Part shown: positions 23,993-35,061 of the stretch, one piece after another
Position numbering within the stretch: the first letter of the stretch is position 1
Layout: the number at the start of each line of letters is the position of its first letter
From: Entomortierella parvispora
Lineage: Eukaryota; Mortierellomycota; Mortierellomycetes; Mortierellales; Mortierellaceae
Assembly (NCBI GenBank): GCA_963573315.1
Contig: OY752149.1
Location: 310,001 to 374,000 of the forward strand
Reading direction: 5' to 3'
DNA length: 64,000 nt
The notes under the pieces: model-generated
What the model saw: only the letters and a program-made list of their open reading frames with translations
Databases searched by the model: none
What the model was told of the DNA's origin: nothing
Translations under genes and position numbers: made by a program

Positions 23993-25990
23993 TCAAAGGG
24001 CCATGGCAATACCCGCAGTCAAGAACGCGAGCACACTCTGAGATACCCAAGTGCTCGAGGTCAGGAACGAAGCCGAACTCGGGGAGCCCTTCGACTCTTC
24101 ATCCTCGGCCACTGCGTTTGGGTCATCATCCTCCTCATCCTCAGGATTACCCTGATCACCCTTCTTGGGGGGAGGAGGCACGCGATCAGCCAAACCAGCA
24201 GGGATCGTGAAGGCCAATTCCTGGGTCACCACCGCATTCATCCTCTCAATCCAGGACATGATTCCAGTTTGCATGTCCCTGGTGCTGTTGTAAAGGTTGT
24301 TGTTAAAGTCATCAAACGTAAAGTTGTTGTTCTTTCCAGCACTCAGACGCGTCAAGGAGATGTCCCATTTGGCGTCGAGCGAGAGCATCTGGTTGTAGGC
24401 CTTTGCGCGGGGCAAGATCGCCTCGGGCTTGAGCACGGTCGAAACAATCTCCTTCACGGTCTGCTCAAACATGGCATTGATCTGAGGGTTCTGGAGGATC
24501 AATTTGCTGACCAAGGGCTTGTCTCCGCGAACAGCAAAATCACCATAGGTCTTGTACGAGGGAGGGGTCGAGGTAGGGTATCCGCTTCCGAACGTGTTGT
24601 CGAAATCAGTAGGGAGCCATTGCCATCTACCACCAAGAGTGGGGTTCTTGTACATGAAGTAGTTGGATCCAGAGTACCAGTAAGTGTCAAAAGCGCCCAT
24701 GAGATACTCGCAGGCCATGTTACGCAAGAAACCGTCCAACTCTAGGCGAGTGTTGTTCCAGTACTCGACAGCGTTTGGCGTGGTTGCGCCGTTAAAAGTC
24801 TGGAGGTCAGACATGAAGCTGATGAGTTCCTTGAGAGGGTCCGTCTCGGGATTGTTTCCAAGGTTCTCGGAAGCATAGCTGTTTTTGTCATAGTCGGCAG
24901 TGGTAGGTCCCTTGTAGATCAAATCTGCTTGGGAGGTATAGGCGTTCATCTAGAAGAGTACATAATAAAAAGTGTTGGTCAAGGCTAGGTTCCTGCTAGA
25001 AGCGCCATGACAACAAACAACAACAACGCGGATAGAACTAGTCATCTCACCTGAACCAAGGAACCACGGAGAATACTAGGGTCACCTGCATGGACAGTCT
25101 GCTTCAGGAACGACTTCTTGATATCGTCAACCATGAGGTAAAGACCATAGGGAACATTGTTGACATAGAGACGAACCCAAGCACCTTGTTGAGTAGGGAT
25201 ACCGGCAGAGTTGAGGACATCAATGTAAAGCTTCTCACGAATCATGGTAGGATCCTGAACCATACTTCTCAGCTTGATGTTGGGGCGAGAGAAGAAAGTC
25301 TGGTTGAGCTTGGTGTCAAACTTGAACTTGAAAGCTTGCTTGGAGTGATCCTTTGAAGATTTGCCAGAGGTCTTCAGGGTGATATTGCGAACAGTGTGAA
25401 TGGTCTTGGAGTTGATGAAGCGAAAGTCCACATAGTAATCCTTATCCTCCTTTGGGTTGGCGTGCAACTCTGCCATTTCAGCAATGGGAGCGGTGATATG
25501 GATGGTAGCAATTTGCTTTTGCTTGAAGGCCTTTGTCTTTGAGGGGTAAGTTGCCAAGTAGGTATAAGGCAGCTTAGGAAGGTCCCATACTGTCGTAGGT
25601 CTCTCAAAGAACTCGTTCAAAGTCTGAGTATCGCTGACGTTGGCCAATTTGCGGGTAAAGGCCTCTGTTTTGATCACAGTGCCAGAAGGAGACAGTTCGA
25701 CATAGGAGTATTCGACTGTTCCATTGGTACCAGGAACAGAACCAGTCCAGACAGGGAAGGTGCTGGAGTGGGAGTCCAATTTGTGGACAGTTCCGGCGAT
25801 AGATACACCAAAGGCACCAGTGCCTGATGACGAATATCCAACAACATTAAAAGTGACTAGGGGAGCGGATGATGGGATCGATTAGCTACTGAGGGTTTGC
25901 CTTGGGTATTTTGTCGCCAATAGGCCATTGGCGCTTACTGTCGGCAAAGGCAACAGAAGCCAGGGACGAGAGGGCAAGAAGCAGTTTCAT
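23993..25990 (-). CDS. CotH-family secreted/GPI-type protein B
   Basis: Paralogue of the neighbouring CotH gene, same fold and probable surface location. Exons 25990-25939, 25856-25051 and 24949-23993 give 604 aa. Signal peptide MKLLLALSSLASVAFAD. Seen: TSGKSSKDHSKQAFKFKF, FSRPNIKLRSMVQDPTMIRE, WVRLYVNNVPYGLYLMVDD, WLPTDFDNTFG, then a Pro/Asp/Glu linker and the hydrophobic tail QSVLAFLTAGIAMAL. Intron positions match copy A (phase 1 after the signal peptide; phase 0 before MNA), and the middle exon is exactly 806 nt in both. Intron 1 is only 82 nt and lacks the CACACGACC motif. Confidence 0.92.
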
Positions 25991-27127
25991 GAGGGACTGC
26001 CGATGCTGAGAGGGAAGGGTATAGGTGGAGTGGTCGTGAACGGATAGTGTGCGGATGAGGTGAGCCGATCAAAGTGGATGAGCGTTTTGTTGTGCAGTGA
26101 AGGTGCAGTTGAAGGAAGGAAGGGTGGTGGATTCTGGAAAGCTGGTAAGGGACGGGGACGTGAAGAAGGGAAAGATGTGGGATCAAAGGCCAACTGGGTT
26201 TTATGAGAAAGGGCGCAAAGGTACGATTACGAGTGGAGAGAAAAGAACAAAGTGGCCTACGCGGGAACGTTTAGATCCAAGGCTCTCTGCAATTACTCTC
26301 CTTTCCCTCGGACCGTCTTCTAGATAGAACGATCCAAGGCTGGCTCTGTTCCAGGGGCGTTACAAACTTGCCAACGCTTCTAGGTATTGTCTAGGTTTTT
26401 GCTTTTGGGTTCAGCATCCACTATACAAAACTCCGAGAGAAACATGGTCTCTGGCCCCCAAGTTCCTTCCCTGAAATCAACTTCTCTCCCCTCCCTCGAG
26501 GCTGCACCCTGCCAGGTTAAGGGTTCTGTCGAGGTTGTCTTGATGATATGAATAGATGCCGCGCGAGGACAGCGGCAGTGATTACCAAGGACAAGGGTCG
26601 CGTTCAAAAAATTCCGGGTCGTTCCACCTTCTAGTTAGACAAACACAATGACATGCACTGCCAATTTTAGCGGACCACAGTCCAGGGACTCTATCCGTAG
26701 TTGAACAGGGGTCTTCCAGCGGAGGTTGAGAGAACAGCACCGAACAGAGGAGGACTTTGTTTCAAGTGGCGAAGTTGCGGATGATAGAATCGGGAGAGCA
26801 CAGTCCTTGCAATCCGAAATATACTTCGCGCGCTTTCCGGAGGTTCCAAAGATTCTTTTTGCCACCCTTGCACAGACAGATCGACGAGCGGGAAATGATA
26901 CAAAAGGCTCAAAAGGGCGAACCTGCTACTCCCCTGACTTTGTTCTCTCCTCTCTCCAGGGCAGGTGACAGCACAAAAACATCCTTTGCCACGAGAGAAT
27001 GTCTAGTCAATGTTGGTGATATAACCTATCTTTAGGCCATTCAAGATGTTCAGGACCCAACAAGTACATGTAGTGTACAATACAATTCTTTCATTCTGCG
27101 AATGCGTACTTTTCTATATATAAGCAT
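25991..27127. promoter_or_regulatory. CotH-B upstream region and NRK1 3' flank
   Basis: About 1.1 kb with no gene I can support. The part next to 25990 should be the CotH-B promoter. Short open frames here have no recognisable protein features. Confidence 0.35.
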
Positions 27128-28272
27128 TCATTGAGAAGCAAGGGCCCTTTCTAGTCGCCTTGTCAAGAGACTGGCTACACTCTCGACCATCATACGGATG
27201 GTGGCGTTTCCTGACGAGACTAGATCGACCTGTTGCGTCATTGGATCGGCACCAGGACGTCTCTTTTCAGAATCGAATACGCCAATGTCCAATCCCGCCT
27301 CCATAGCCTCAGCGATGACAACAAAGGGAGCGTTGCAAATCAGGTAGTTTGGCCAAACAATGTCGTCAAAATAACCTGGAGGATCCACCCAGTATCCTAC
27401 GTCGTGTGTTGGACACGTGTTAGTTTTCAAGGCAGTTGATTTTCATTGAGCAAAAAGACTTGAGTGTGAGAATGAGCAGACTCTGCTTACCCTCTAAAGT
27501 TGCGTATCCTTTCCTCGACTCGCGTCTATTTTTCAGGATCTGGTATGGGGCAGTAAGAAAAAACTTGATGTCGATAGCGTCCCGCAATTGCTCGTCCACG
27601 TAGAGGATAAACCCGTCCAAGATGACAAACATGGTGGTCATTCGTTCCTCTTCAGGAACAGGGGCCAGAATCTTCTCCCTCAGTTCGTCCAGGACATCCT
27701 GGGGGATGGGTGATGACAAGGCTTTGGATCCGACTGGATTCTTGTCTTCCTTCGAGTCGAATCCTTCGGGGAACACACCATACTTTCGAACATGGTCGAG
27801 GGTTGCGTTCATGGCAGGAAAGTCAATGGCCTCTGGGCAGTCCCAGTTTGCAAGGCCATTCTTTGGGTCGATCGGGATGTGGACCTCTGGGAGATAAAAG
27901 TCGTCCTGGTGAACAATCGTGCTGTTGGGCAAAATAGCTTTGAGATAGCGGGCTACAGTCTGTGCAGAAGTGATCACATTAGCACAAGGTCCTCACGCGA
28001 TGCAATTGCCCCCCTCAAAAATCTCTTACCGTTTTCCCGCCAGATGAAGGTCCACTGTAGATTGAAAGCAGATTTGGCCGATTAGATACCCTGTCCGTCC
28101 AATAACAAAACAAGCGGTTCACTCTGCAGCTACCCCTCGCTTGTCCAGAGTCCTACCTTAGTCCGATGGTGACGACTCTGGTGATTTTCTCTGAGGGGTC
28201 AATGTTGATACTGGAAGGAGTCAAGAGGGGGTTCGTGACTCCGTTGTGGATGGGCTGTACAAGGGTTGGCAT
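27128..28272 (-). CDS. NRK1: Nicotinamide riboside kinase
   Basis: Phosphorylates nicotinamide riboside to NMN in NAD+ salvage; cytosolic. Exons 28272-28157, 28054-28030, 27959-27491 and 27396-27128 give 292 aa, longer than human NRK1 (199) because of an N-terminal extension and a mid insertion. Seen: P-loop SGPSSGGKT (residues 39-47, with the tiny 25-nt exon 2 encoding it), HQDDFY with the catalytic Asp region, WDCPEAIDF, VILDGFILY and DPPGYFDDIVWPNYL, the NRK substrate-lid motif. The ATG at 28272 was chosen; an in-frame ATG at 28353 would add 27 proline-rich residues. An apparent later start (27977) is inside intron 2. It sits between CotH genes without an obvious functional link. Confidence 0.9.
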
Positions 28273-30266
28273 TGTGGGGATGATGGAGGGGCAAAGAATG
28301 AGGGGTGGGGTGGAGCAAGTGGAATGTGGTCCAGGTGGCTGCGGGAGAGACACAACGGTGGGCTGATGCGTCTAGCAGGAAGGTGAAGGGTCAATGGCGA
28401 TGGATGGATAGATGGAAGGAAGGACAAGACAGATGGACAGCAAGGGCAGATGTCGGTGGATGCGCAGCGAAGACAGCAGCAGCAGGACAGACAGACAGGG
28501 AAAGGCAGCAGCAGCAGGTACTTCTGCACCACACACACAAAGGGCTGTTCTGTAATTGGACTCTGTGTGTGTGTGTGGCTTCTTTCGTTCTCTTGTATGT
28601 TTGTCGGCCCTGCAGCATCCCCCATTCTCCTCTTGCACACATGCACATGCACCCCACGCGAGTCCATGCTTGTCATTGCCAGCTCATCGATCTACTGTGT
28701 ACAGTACAGCAGTCTAGCAGTAGAACGGGCTCGCGTGGTCTTGTTCGCAACAGTCTTGCTCGCGCTGCTTTCTGTCCCACTCTGTAGACTACTACGACTG
28801 CAGGAGGGTATCGCCGAAAGCAGCCGCAGGAGCCCCAGTCAAACCGCACTACAAACAAACGTGCGTCCCTTCTTTCCCCTGTTGACACGCGCAGCACGCC
28901 CCTTCCATGCATCCATTCTCCGGCTCTCTTTGTCTTGCTCTGCTGTCGACTACCTTTCCAGCACGAGTGGTTCCTCACAGGGGGGACGGCACCCTTGCCG
29001 TGTGGCGTGCATGCCCTGGTCCATCTCTGCAGCTTTGGTCCAGGTATTGTCGATTGGCCTCCCTTCTCGGAATTCTGTCTCCGTCCTTCCTTCCAGTTCC
29101 ACTGCATTTATTTTATTTTTGATCGCGCAGACGGACGGGCTTGGCTGACTTTGTTTGTGTTCTACTGTATTCTTCTCTCTTCAGACCCTGGTGCTCGATA
29201 AAGCAGGGCTCCGTGTCCAACAGGATCCGACAACCGCCACGGGCACATCCATTTTTATTCGCCGTTCGACGGTCTGGGCCATGCCATGCGACAGAAGCGT
29301 CTGAACAACAGGACAGTTCCTAATTGGTGGCAACGTTCCATCCTCTTTCCCCCTTTTGTTTCCAAAATACGTTTCCGGCGAGCAACGCGGTTGACTAGAA
29401 GAACGGAGCAAGTGGCAACAGGAAGCAGTCAGTCCCTCTCTGACGCCATTTCTCAACGCTGGTGAGGATGGCCGCCCTGCGTGCTTGTACCTTCGTGGAA
29501 GAAGACAAAGAGCTATTCTTGGAGAGAGTTTTTGCTTCTGTGTCGCATCTTCTAGGTATTTATCCGCGATGTATGTGCAAGGCAGGCACAAAAGGGCGTA
29601 AAGTGGAGCCAGAGACACGTTCGGTCGCAGTGTTCTCTTTTTTTTCAGACTTCCAAGAACAGATTGGTGTACTACACCTGTGCGACCACACCGTGGCTAC
29701 AGTATCATCCACCGCACCCAAGCAACTGTCGATCAGAGTTTTCATTTCAAAGTGCAGCAGGGCGGTGGAGCCAACGGCAGAAAAGATTATTTTTGTAATT
29801 GGGTGAGCACATCGAGATAGAGCGGACCACGAACACACTGCAACAAAACAAGCGCCCCCAGCCAACCCAACGAGTCCGCCATCCCCTCTCCCGGGCTTTC
29901 GAGGCCGCCAAATTGGCCCAAAGAGTGTGTTTTTGACCCCCTACCGAGGAAACAGGCAAGTGCGTACCCCCGGGGAATCCATCGTTTGGTAACGGCACGG
30001 CCAAAGCTGGTCCGACTATTAATAAAGGCATCTCTCAACCTTTTTCTACTCTTTTCTCTTCTTGTCTCTCTGTCTTCTTTTTCTTTCTCCCTTTCCCGTC
30101 CTCCTTCTCGCCTACTACACCCTCCCTCGGCGTCTCATTGTGCTCCTTCGCCATCTTTGCCCTCGACCTGTTACGTTTCAAATCCCATCCTTTCACGCAC
30201 ACACCACCTTTTTCATCACATTCTCGCGCTACGCTCCAACTCTTCACGCCCATCTTTCCCTCCACA
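28273..30266. promoter_or_regulatory. Gene-poor 2-kb spacer between NRK1 and CotH-C
   Basis: Divergent intergenic region holding both promoters. Several open frames over 100 codons occur but none shows domain signatures, splice support or protein-like composition. Short CA/GT and CAG runs occur near 28460-28580. GGTGGCAAC occurs near 29324. The last 250 nt before the CotH-C ATG are strongly pyrimidine-rich, as in many fungal leaders. Confidence 0.4.
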
Positions 30267-30588
30267 ATGGTTCGACTCTTCTTCGGACTCGCCGCAATGG
30301 CTACTGCGGCCTTTGCAGACAGTAGGTTCACTTTCTTTACTACACTCGAGGCTCGGGATCCAAAATGCAATAATCACACACGCACACTATGCAGAATGCA
30401 CACGACCAATTTCTTTGCACTCGGTTGAACCCCCCCACACGACCTACACACGACCAATTTATCCGTCTGCACTCACACGACTATAGAGCAATACATGCTT
30501 CTGCTGCCAATGAGGGTGTCTCTTTGATCAATGGAAGGGTCTACTCGTGAGGATCTGGCCTCGCACCTTCCATGCTCCTTTCTCCGTT

Positions 30589-30646
<58 letters not shown>

Positions 30647-33373
30647 CACCGAGAGTGCAGTGCCCGCGCACGATTTCGTGATACTTCTCCCTTTGCTCAT
30701 TGTCTCGCTCCGCCTTTTTCACCCTTTGCCACCCTTGCATGGTCGTGGTGTCTTATCCCCCTTGGCACATCCTCCTCTAAAAAGACTCTCAAAGACTCTC
30801 TCCTCCATTTTCTTTCCCCTCCTTCGTTTTCGCATGTGGTGCCTTTTTCCTCTTTCGGTCTTTTGCGACAAACAGGAGAAAGGGCGGGCGTTGACTGTAG
30901 CTTTTGAGACATTAACTCAGTGCTCATCGTTTGACTGCTGCTGGACGAACGTTTTTTTTTCCTGTTCCTTGCTTCTTGCCTGTTTATCCAACTGCCTCCT
31001 TTCATCTCATTTTCTTTTTCCGGTCGTTAAGAGAAGAAAACGACTCCTGGCAACTGGGTCAACTGGGTCTGCTTTATTGTTTGTCTGCCCGATCTAGGTC
31101 GCCAGGCTAATTCATGTTCCCGTCTTCTTGGGTTGCCTCAACTTCCAAAGAACACGAGCTGAGAATTGCAATTGTTGGTGCTCAGACTGCTCACTTGCCC
31201 CAATGGCCAAACTACTGCTCGTGTTTCCCCGGCTTTTAGTTCAATCACACCAATTCTCGTGAAGGGAAAAGCCCCCATTGGGGGAGGACAGCGGCTGTGG
31301 GTTGGGTTGGACCCATCTCGCGTTCATGCAACGCAGATTCGCAGGGCTGGAGGACATCTCTTATTTTTAGACCGTCTTGCTCCCCTTTTCTTCTCAATCT
31401 GTTTTTTTTTCTTTCCTGCTGCCCTGGCAATGTTTATTTGGACCTGCATGCGGGTCGTTTGTCATGGCTTGTAACCTCTTTTGATCCCTTGATCCCTTTA
31501 CCGGGAATGGCAACCCCTTCCCCCCAGCCGTTGGGAGGACAAGAGCGTGTGGATACACAAACAAAAACATTCACTGTCGTCATGTCTGTGCACTAGACAT
31601 TTGATTCTCACCATTTCTTTTTTTTTTTCACGCCTAGTTACGTACAACTGCATTGGTTATCCTACGACCGCCACTGGCGTCATGGGTGTCTCTGTCAAAG
31701 GCGCGGTCACCAAACTGACCACGAACGAGACCATTTTCCCTCTCTGGACCGGCTCCGTCGCCGGCTCGACCTCTGCTGACGAGTACCAGTACGTCGAGCT
31801 CAGCGCCGCTGGCGCGGCCGTCAAGACCGAGACGTTCACCCGCAAGTTGAACGCCACCACGGACACTCACACGGACTACGAGTTCTTTGAGCGCCCCGTG
31901 ACCAAGCACGACGTCCCACGTCTGCCTTACACTTACCTTGCCACCTACCCTTCCAAGACCAAGGCCTTCAAGGAGGACCAGATCGCTACTATCCACCTTA
32001 CCGCCCCTCAGGCCGCCGTCGATGCTATGAACGCCCAGCCCGAGTCTGAGGCTGATGTCAAGGTCACTTTCCGTTTCCTGAACTCCAAGACTGTCTACAC
32101 CCAGACCAACATCACCTTGAAGACTTCTGGAAAGTCCTCCAAGGAGTTTGCCAAGCAGTCTTACAAGCTCAAGTTTGATGGTGACTACAACCAGACCTTC
32201 TTCTCCCGCCCCAACCTCAAGTTGCGCTCCATGTCCACCGAGCCCACCATGATCCGTGAGAAGCTTTACATTGACATGCTCAACTCTGTCGGCGTCCCTA
32301 CTCAGCAAGGTTCCTATGTTCGTCTCTTTGTCAACAACATTCCCTACGGTCTGTTCTTGATGGTCGATGATATCAAAAAGTCGTTCATCAAGCAGACCGT
32401 CTATGGAGGTGACAACAACCAAATCCCCGGTTCTTTGATCCAAGGCAATGCCCCCACTCTGAACGAACAGGCCGATCTTGTCTACAAGGGCAACTTGACC
32501 GCCAGTTACCCCAAGGATGTTTACACCATGGTGAACCTCGGCAACAACCCTGCCACCGAGCCTCTTCAGCAATTGATCAAGTTCATGGCCGATATCCAGG
32601 CTTACCAGCCCAACAGCACTGCCAACCCTGTTGCTTACTGGCAGGATCGCTTGGAGTTGGAGGGATTCTTGCGCAACATGGCCCTTGAGTACTTGATGGG
32701 TGCCTTTGACAACTACTGGATGGCCGGTTCCAACTTCTTTATTTACTTCAACCCCAAATTGAGCGCCGCCGGTAAATGGCAGTGGTTGCCCACGGATTTC
32801 GATGGCACGTTCGGCAACGGTGCCGAGATCGATACCAAGGGCTCTTACAAGACCCTGTTCAACTTCCAGCCCGACCATCCCTTGGTGTCGAAATTGATCA
32901 TCCAGACCCCCGAGATCAACACCATGTTCACCACGGTCTTGAAGGAGATTGTCAGCACGGCCTTCAAGCCCGAGGCCATGAACGCCCGTATGGATGCCCT
33001 TCACAAGATGATTGCCTTGGATGCTGCATGGGATTACTCCTTGAAGCGTATGTCGCCCGGCAAGGATCTCAAGTTCACGATCGATGACTTTAACAACAAC
33101 CTGAACAATGTCACAAAGGAGATGTCCGGTGCCCTCAAGCCTTGGGTCGCTGAGCGCTCGGATGCTGTGGCCAAGGAGCTCGGCTTTGCCATCCCAGCTG
33201 GTACCGCGGATAGAGTCGCTCCCCCTGCTCGCCCCGGAAAGGGTGGCAAGGGTGATGATGACGATGATGATGGTGGAAAGGCCTCGACCGAAAACTCGGC
33301 CTTGTCCATGATGGTCTCGACTTTGGCTCTTGTGGGCACTGTCGTCGCTTCCACTTTGATGGTGTTGGCTTAA
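30267..33373 (+). CDS. CotH-family secreted/GPI-type protein C
   Basis: Third CotH paralogue, opposite strand to A and B. Two exons, 30267-30321 and 31638-33373, give 596 aa. Signal peptide MVRLFFGLAAMATAAFADS. Seen: TSGKSSKEFAKQSYKLKF, FSRPNLKLRSMSTEPTMIRE, YVRLFVNNIPYGLFLMVDD, WLPTDFDGTFG, linker GGKGDDDDDDGG and hydrophobic tail STLALVGTVVASTLMVLA. Intron 1 falls at the same place and phase as in A and B but is 1316 nt long, with CACACGACC copies and a (CT)26 tract. The second intron of A and B is absent here, so the coding sequence runs through. Codon bias is strong, suggesting high expression. Confidence 0.92.
30399..30482 (+). repeat. CACACGACC repeats in CotH-C intron 1
   Basis: CACACGACC at 30399, 30436 and 30447, plus an 8/9 match (CACACGACT) at 30474. 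Two of the copies are followed by AATTT and a nearby TGCACTC, giving a longer partial repeat. Same orientation relative to transcription as in CotH-A. Confidence 0.85.
30591..30642 (+). repeat. (CT)26 microsatellite in CotH-C intron 1
   Basis: 52 nt of uninterrupted CT dinucleotide, 270 nt into the intron, on the transcribed (pyrimidine) strand. Confidence 0.95.
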
Positions 33374-33683
33374 AAAACCCCACCCACTACAGAATACCTT
33401 TCTACACTCTCACGCGGCTCCCATCTGCGTGTGCCCCTTCCACTGAGCTCCCTTCCTCCTCCTCCTTCAAAGAAATGACACCCCTTCCATTGTTTGCTGT
33501 TTTTTGTTGCATCCACTACTCATATACTTAGCTAGTGTAATTTTACCGCGCTACCCTTCCTCTCCTCACCCCTCCTTCCTTGTCCAAGGAATAAAAAAAA
33601 ACCCCCTCCCAAAATAAGAAAGAAAAGATGTTGCTGCAAAGAAAGAGAATGGACCAGCAAGAAGCAACCCAGCACCATAGTTC
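33374..33683. other. CotH-C 3' flank
   Basis: About 310 nt without a gene between the CotH-C stop and the LINE insertion. The start is C/T-rich 3' UTR; nothing else is evident. Confidence 0.4.
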
Positions 33684-33701
33684 AAGCACAAAGAGGCACA
33701 A
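33684..33701. repeat. Target-site duplication, left copy
   Basis: AAGCACAAAGAGGCACAA, identical to 34785-34802. It abuts the poly(A) end (T run on the plus strand) of the LINE. Confidence 0.9.
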
Positions 33702-34784
33702 TTTTTTTTTTTTTTTTATTGACAAGGGGCCTATAGAAATGTGACCTAAGCCACTGTTTCAATCGCATGCTTCTGCATCCAGAGCCGTACGCGACCGTTG
33801 CGTCGCTCTCCTCATTACTATGAAGAGAACCCGAGGTCTAGGTCGCCTCACGACAATAAAAATTTACAACTTCCCATCCTTTCCATCACTGCTGGCCGTC
33901 TCCGACCAAGATAGGTGTCCAGCAGAAATAAGTCCGCTTCGATGGCCTCGCCCGTGTACCCAGGGCAATAGTTATTCGGGTGGTTGTCCAGGAGTTGGCC
34001 GCATTCGCACTCATCCTCCGCGGGTGGGGCTCCAACCCACTTTCTCCATGGGTTGGGCTCTGTGTCTTGTTGTCTCTGTGGTGGTGTTCTCTTCATCTTC
34101 TTGGTTATTGCCTGCTCTTTTTCCATTGCAATTTGTCTATTGCAACGGTCCAGCCAGACTACCTCCCTAATACGCTCCTCGAGTGTGCGACAGAATCGAT
34201 GGACTAAGTTTTGGGCCGTGATGATATTGGTCTTGAAGAGCTTGCTCCACACTTGGGTCAAACTGTGTGGTGAGATTCCTCTGTACAGGTCGGCCACTTT
34301 CCATTGCTGCAGTGCCTTTTCTTCCGCTGTTTGGGCCATCCTTCGGACATCCCATGGAGCACGGTCCACTGCCCCTGATATGTGTTGTAATGAGGTCCAG
34401 ACAGCGCGGTCATTAGGTACTAATATTTTTGGAGCTGCTTTGGTGAAGGGTTGTTGTTTCTGTAAGTGTCGTTCTCGGTCTTTGGCCCACTCACGCCGCA
34501 ATCGTGCCTCTTCCAGTGGTACCCATTCTGCGATGGCCTCTATGGTCTGAGTCCAGGCTTTCCGTTCCACTGCGATATGCGCATCGCAGTTCCATAAGTG
34601 TTCATTGCTCTCCTCTTGATCTTTGCAGCACGGACAGAGAGCATCGTTGTAGAGGTCAGGGCGACGAGTGCTTTGAATATCCTGGGTAGGGAGCACTCCA
34701 CATAGTTTTTTGACTCGGTGGCTGCGAAGCTGCGAGTCTCTCGGTGAGGTGTAGAATGATCCAGTATTGTTATTGTTGTGCACA
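33702..34784 (-). mobile_element. 5'-truncated LINE (non-LTR retrotransposon)
   Basis: 1083-bp insertion on the minus strand. Its 3' end is a 16-nt poly(A) tract (T16 at 33702-33717) directly preceded by an AATAAA-type signal, and it is bounded by an 18-bp target-site duplication. Only the C-terminal part of ORF2 downstream of the reverse transcriptase is present, the typical result of incomplete target-primed reverse transcription. No reverse transcriptase or endonuclease domain is present, so the copy is dead. Similar tails follow the reverse transcriptase in LINEs of early-diverging fungi (established knowledge, not checked here). Confidence 0.88.
33848..34784 (-). pseudogene. LINE ORF2 C-terminal fragment
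   Basis: Uninterrupted frame of about 310 codons ending at 33848. The zinc-knuckle-like CPCC...EHLWNC pattern (C-x2-C-x8-H-x3-C) is characteristic of the region after the reverse transcriptase in many LINEs. SQLRSHRVKKLCGVLPTQD precedes it. A second Cys/His cluster (CECG...HPNNYC) lies near the end. The ATG that opens this frame (34792) is in the duplicated target site, so the frame is 5'-truncated and not a real gene start. The absence of internal stops suggests a fairly young insertion. Confidence 0.82.
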
Positions 34785-34802
34785 AAGCACAAAGAGGCAC
34801 AA
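34785..34802. repeat. Target-site duplication, right copy
   Basis: Second perfect copy of AAGCACAAAGAGGCACAA, at the truncated 5' end of the LINE. Confidence 0.9.
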
Positions 34803-35061
34803 AATTGTCGCGTCTTCCTGATCTGATTTGTGTGGCTTGTGTTCCTGAATTTTTGTTTATGGACAACAGTTCGCAGTCACAGTTCTTGGTCCCCCTCTCC
34901 GAGCCAGAACACCTCTCCATCCTCTGGACTCTCGACCTACACACACACATACCACAGAAAACACTCCGCCCAAAGGTTCAAGCATTTCGGTTCCTGGCCT
35001 CCTCTTCTTTCCCCTCCATTCCTCCATTTCCCCGTCATCCCCCCCTCCCCCTCATACCACC

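Noticed and set aside
27491-27977. Possible NRK1 start at MITSAQTVARYL
   Set aside because: This ATG is inside intron 2. It would remove the P-loop, which is encoded upstream in the 25-nt exon 2.
28450-29148. 232-codon open frame upstream of CotH-C
   Set aside because: Low-complexity Ser/Cys/Leu composition, no domain, no credible splice sites or start context; best explained as chance in a pyrimidine-rich spacer.
29462-29806. 114-codon frame starting MRMAALRACTF
   Set aside because: Has some protein-like look but no recognisable domain and no supporting signals; too weak to call.
31634-33004. 456-codon open frame antisense to CotH-C
   Set aside because: It mirrors the strongly biased codons of CotH-C and reads as repetitive Val/Gly/Leu sequence with no motif. 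Similar antisense frames occur over CotH-A (20900-21661) and CotH-B (23930-24745), as expected from codon bias.
33848-34792. Intact 314-aa host gene
   Set aside because: The start codon is in the duplicated target site, the frame ends near a poly(A) tract, and the zinc-knuckle pattern matches a LINE ORF2 tail.
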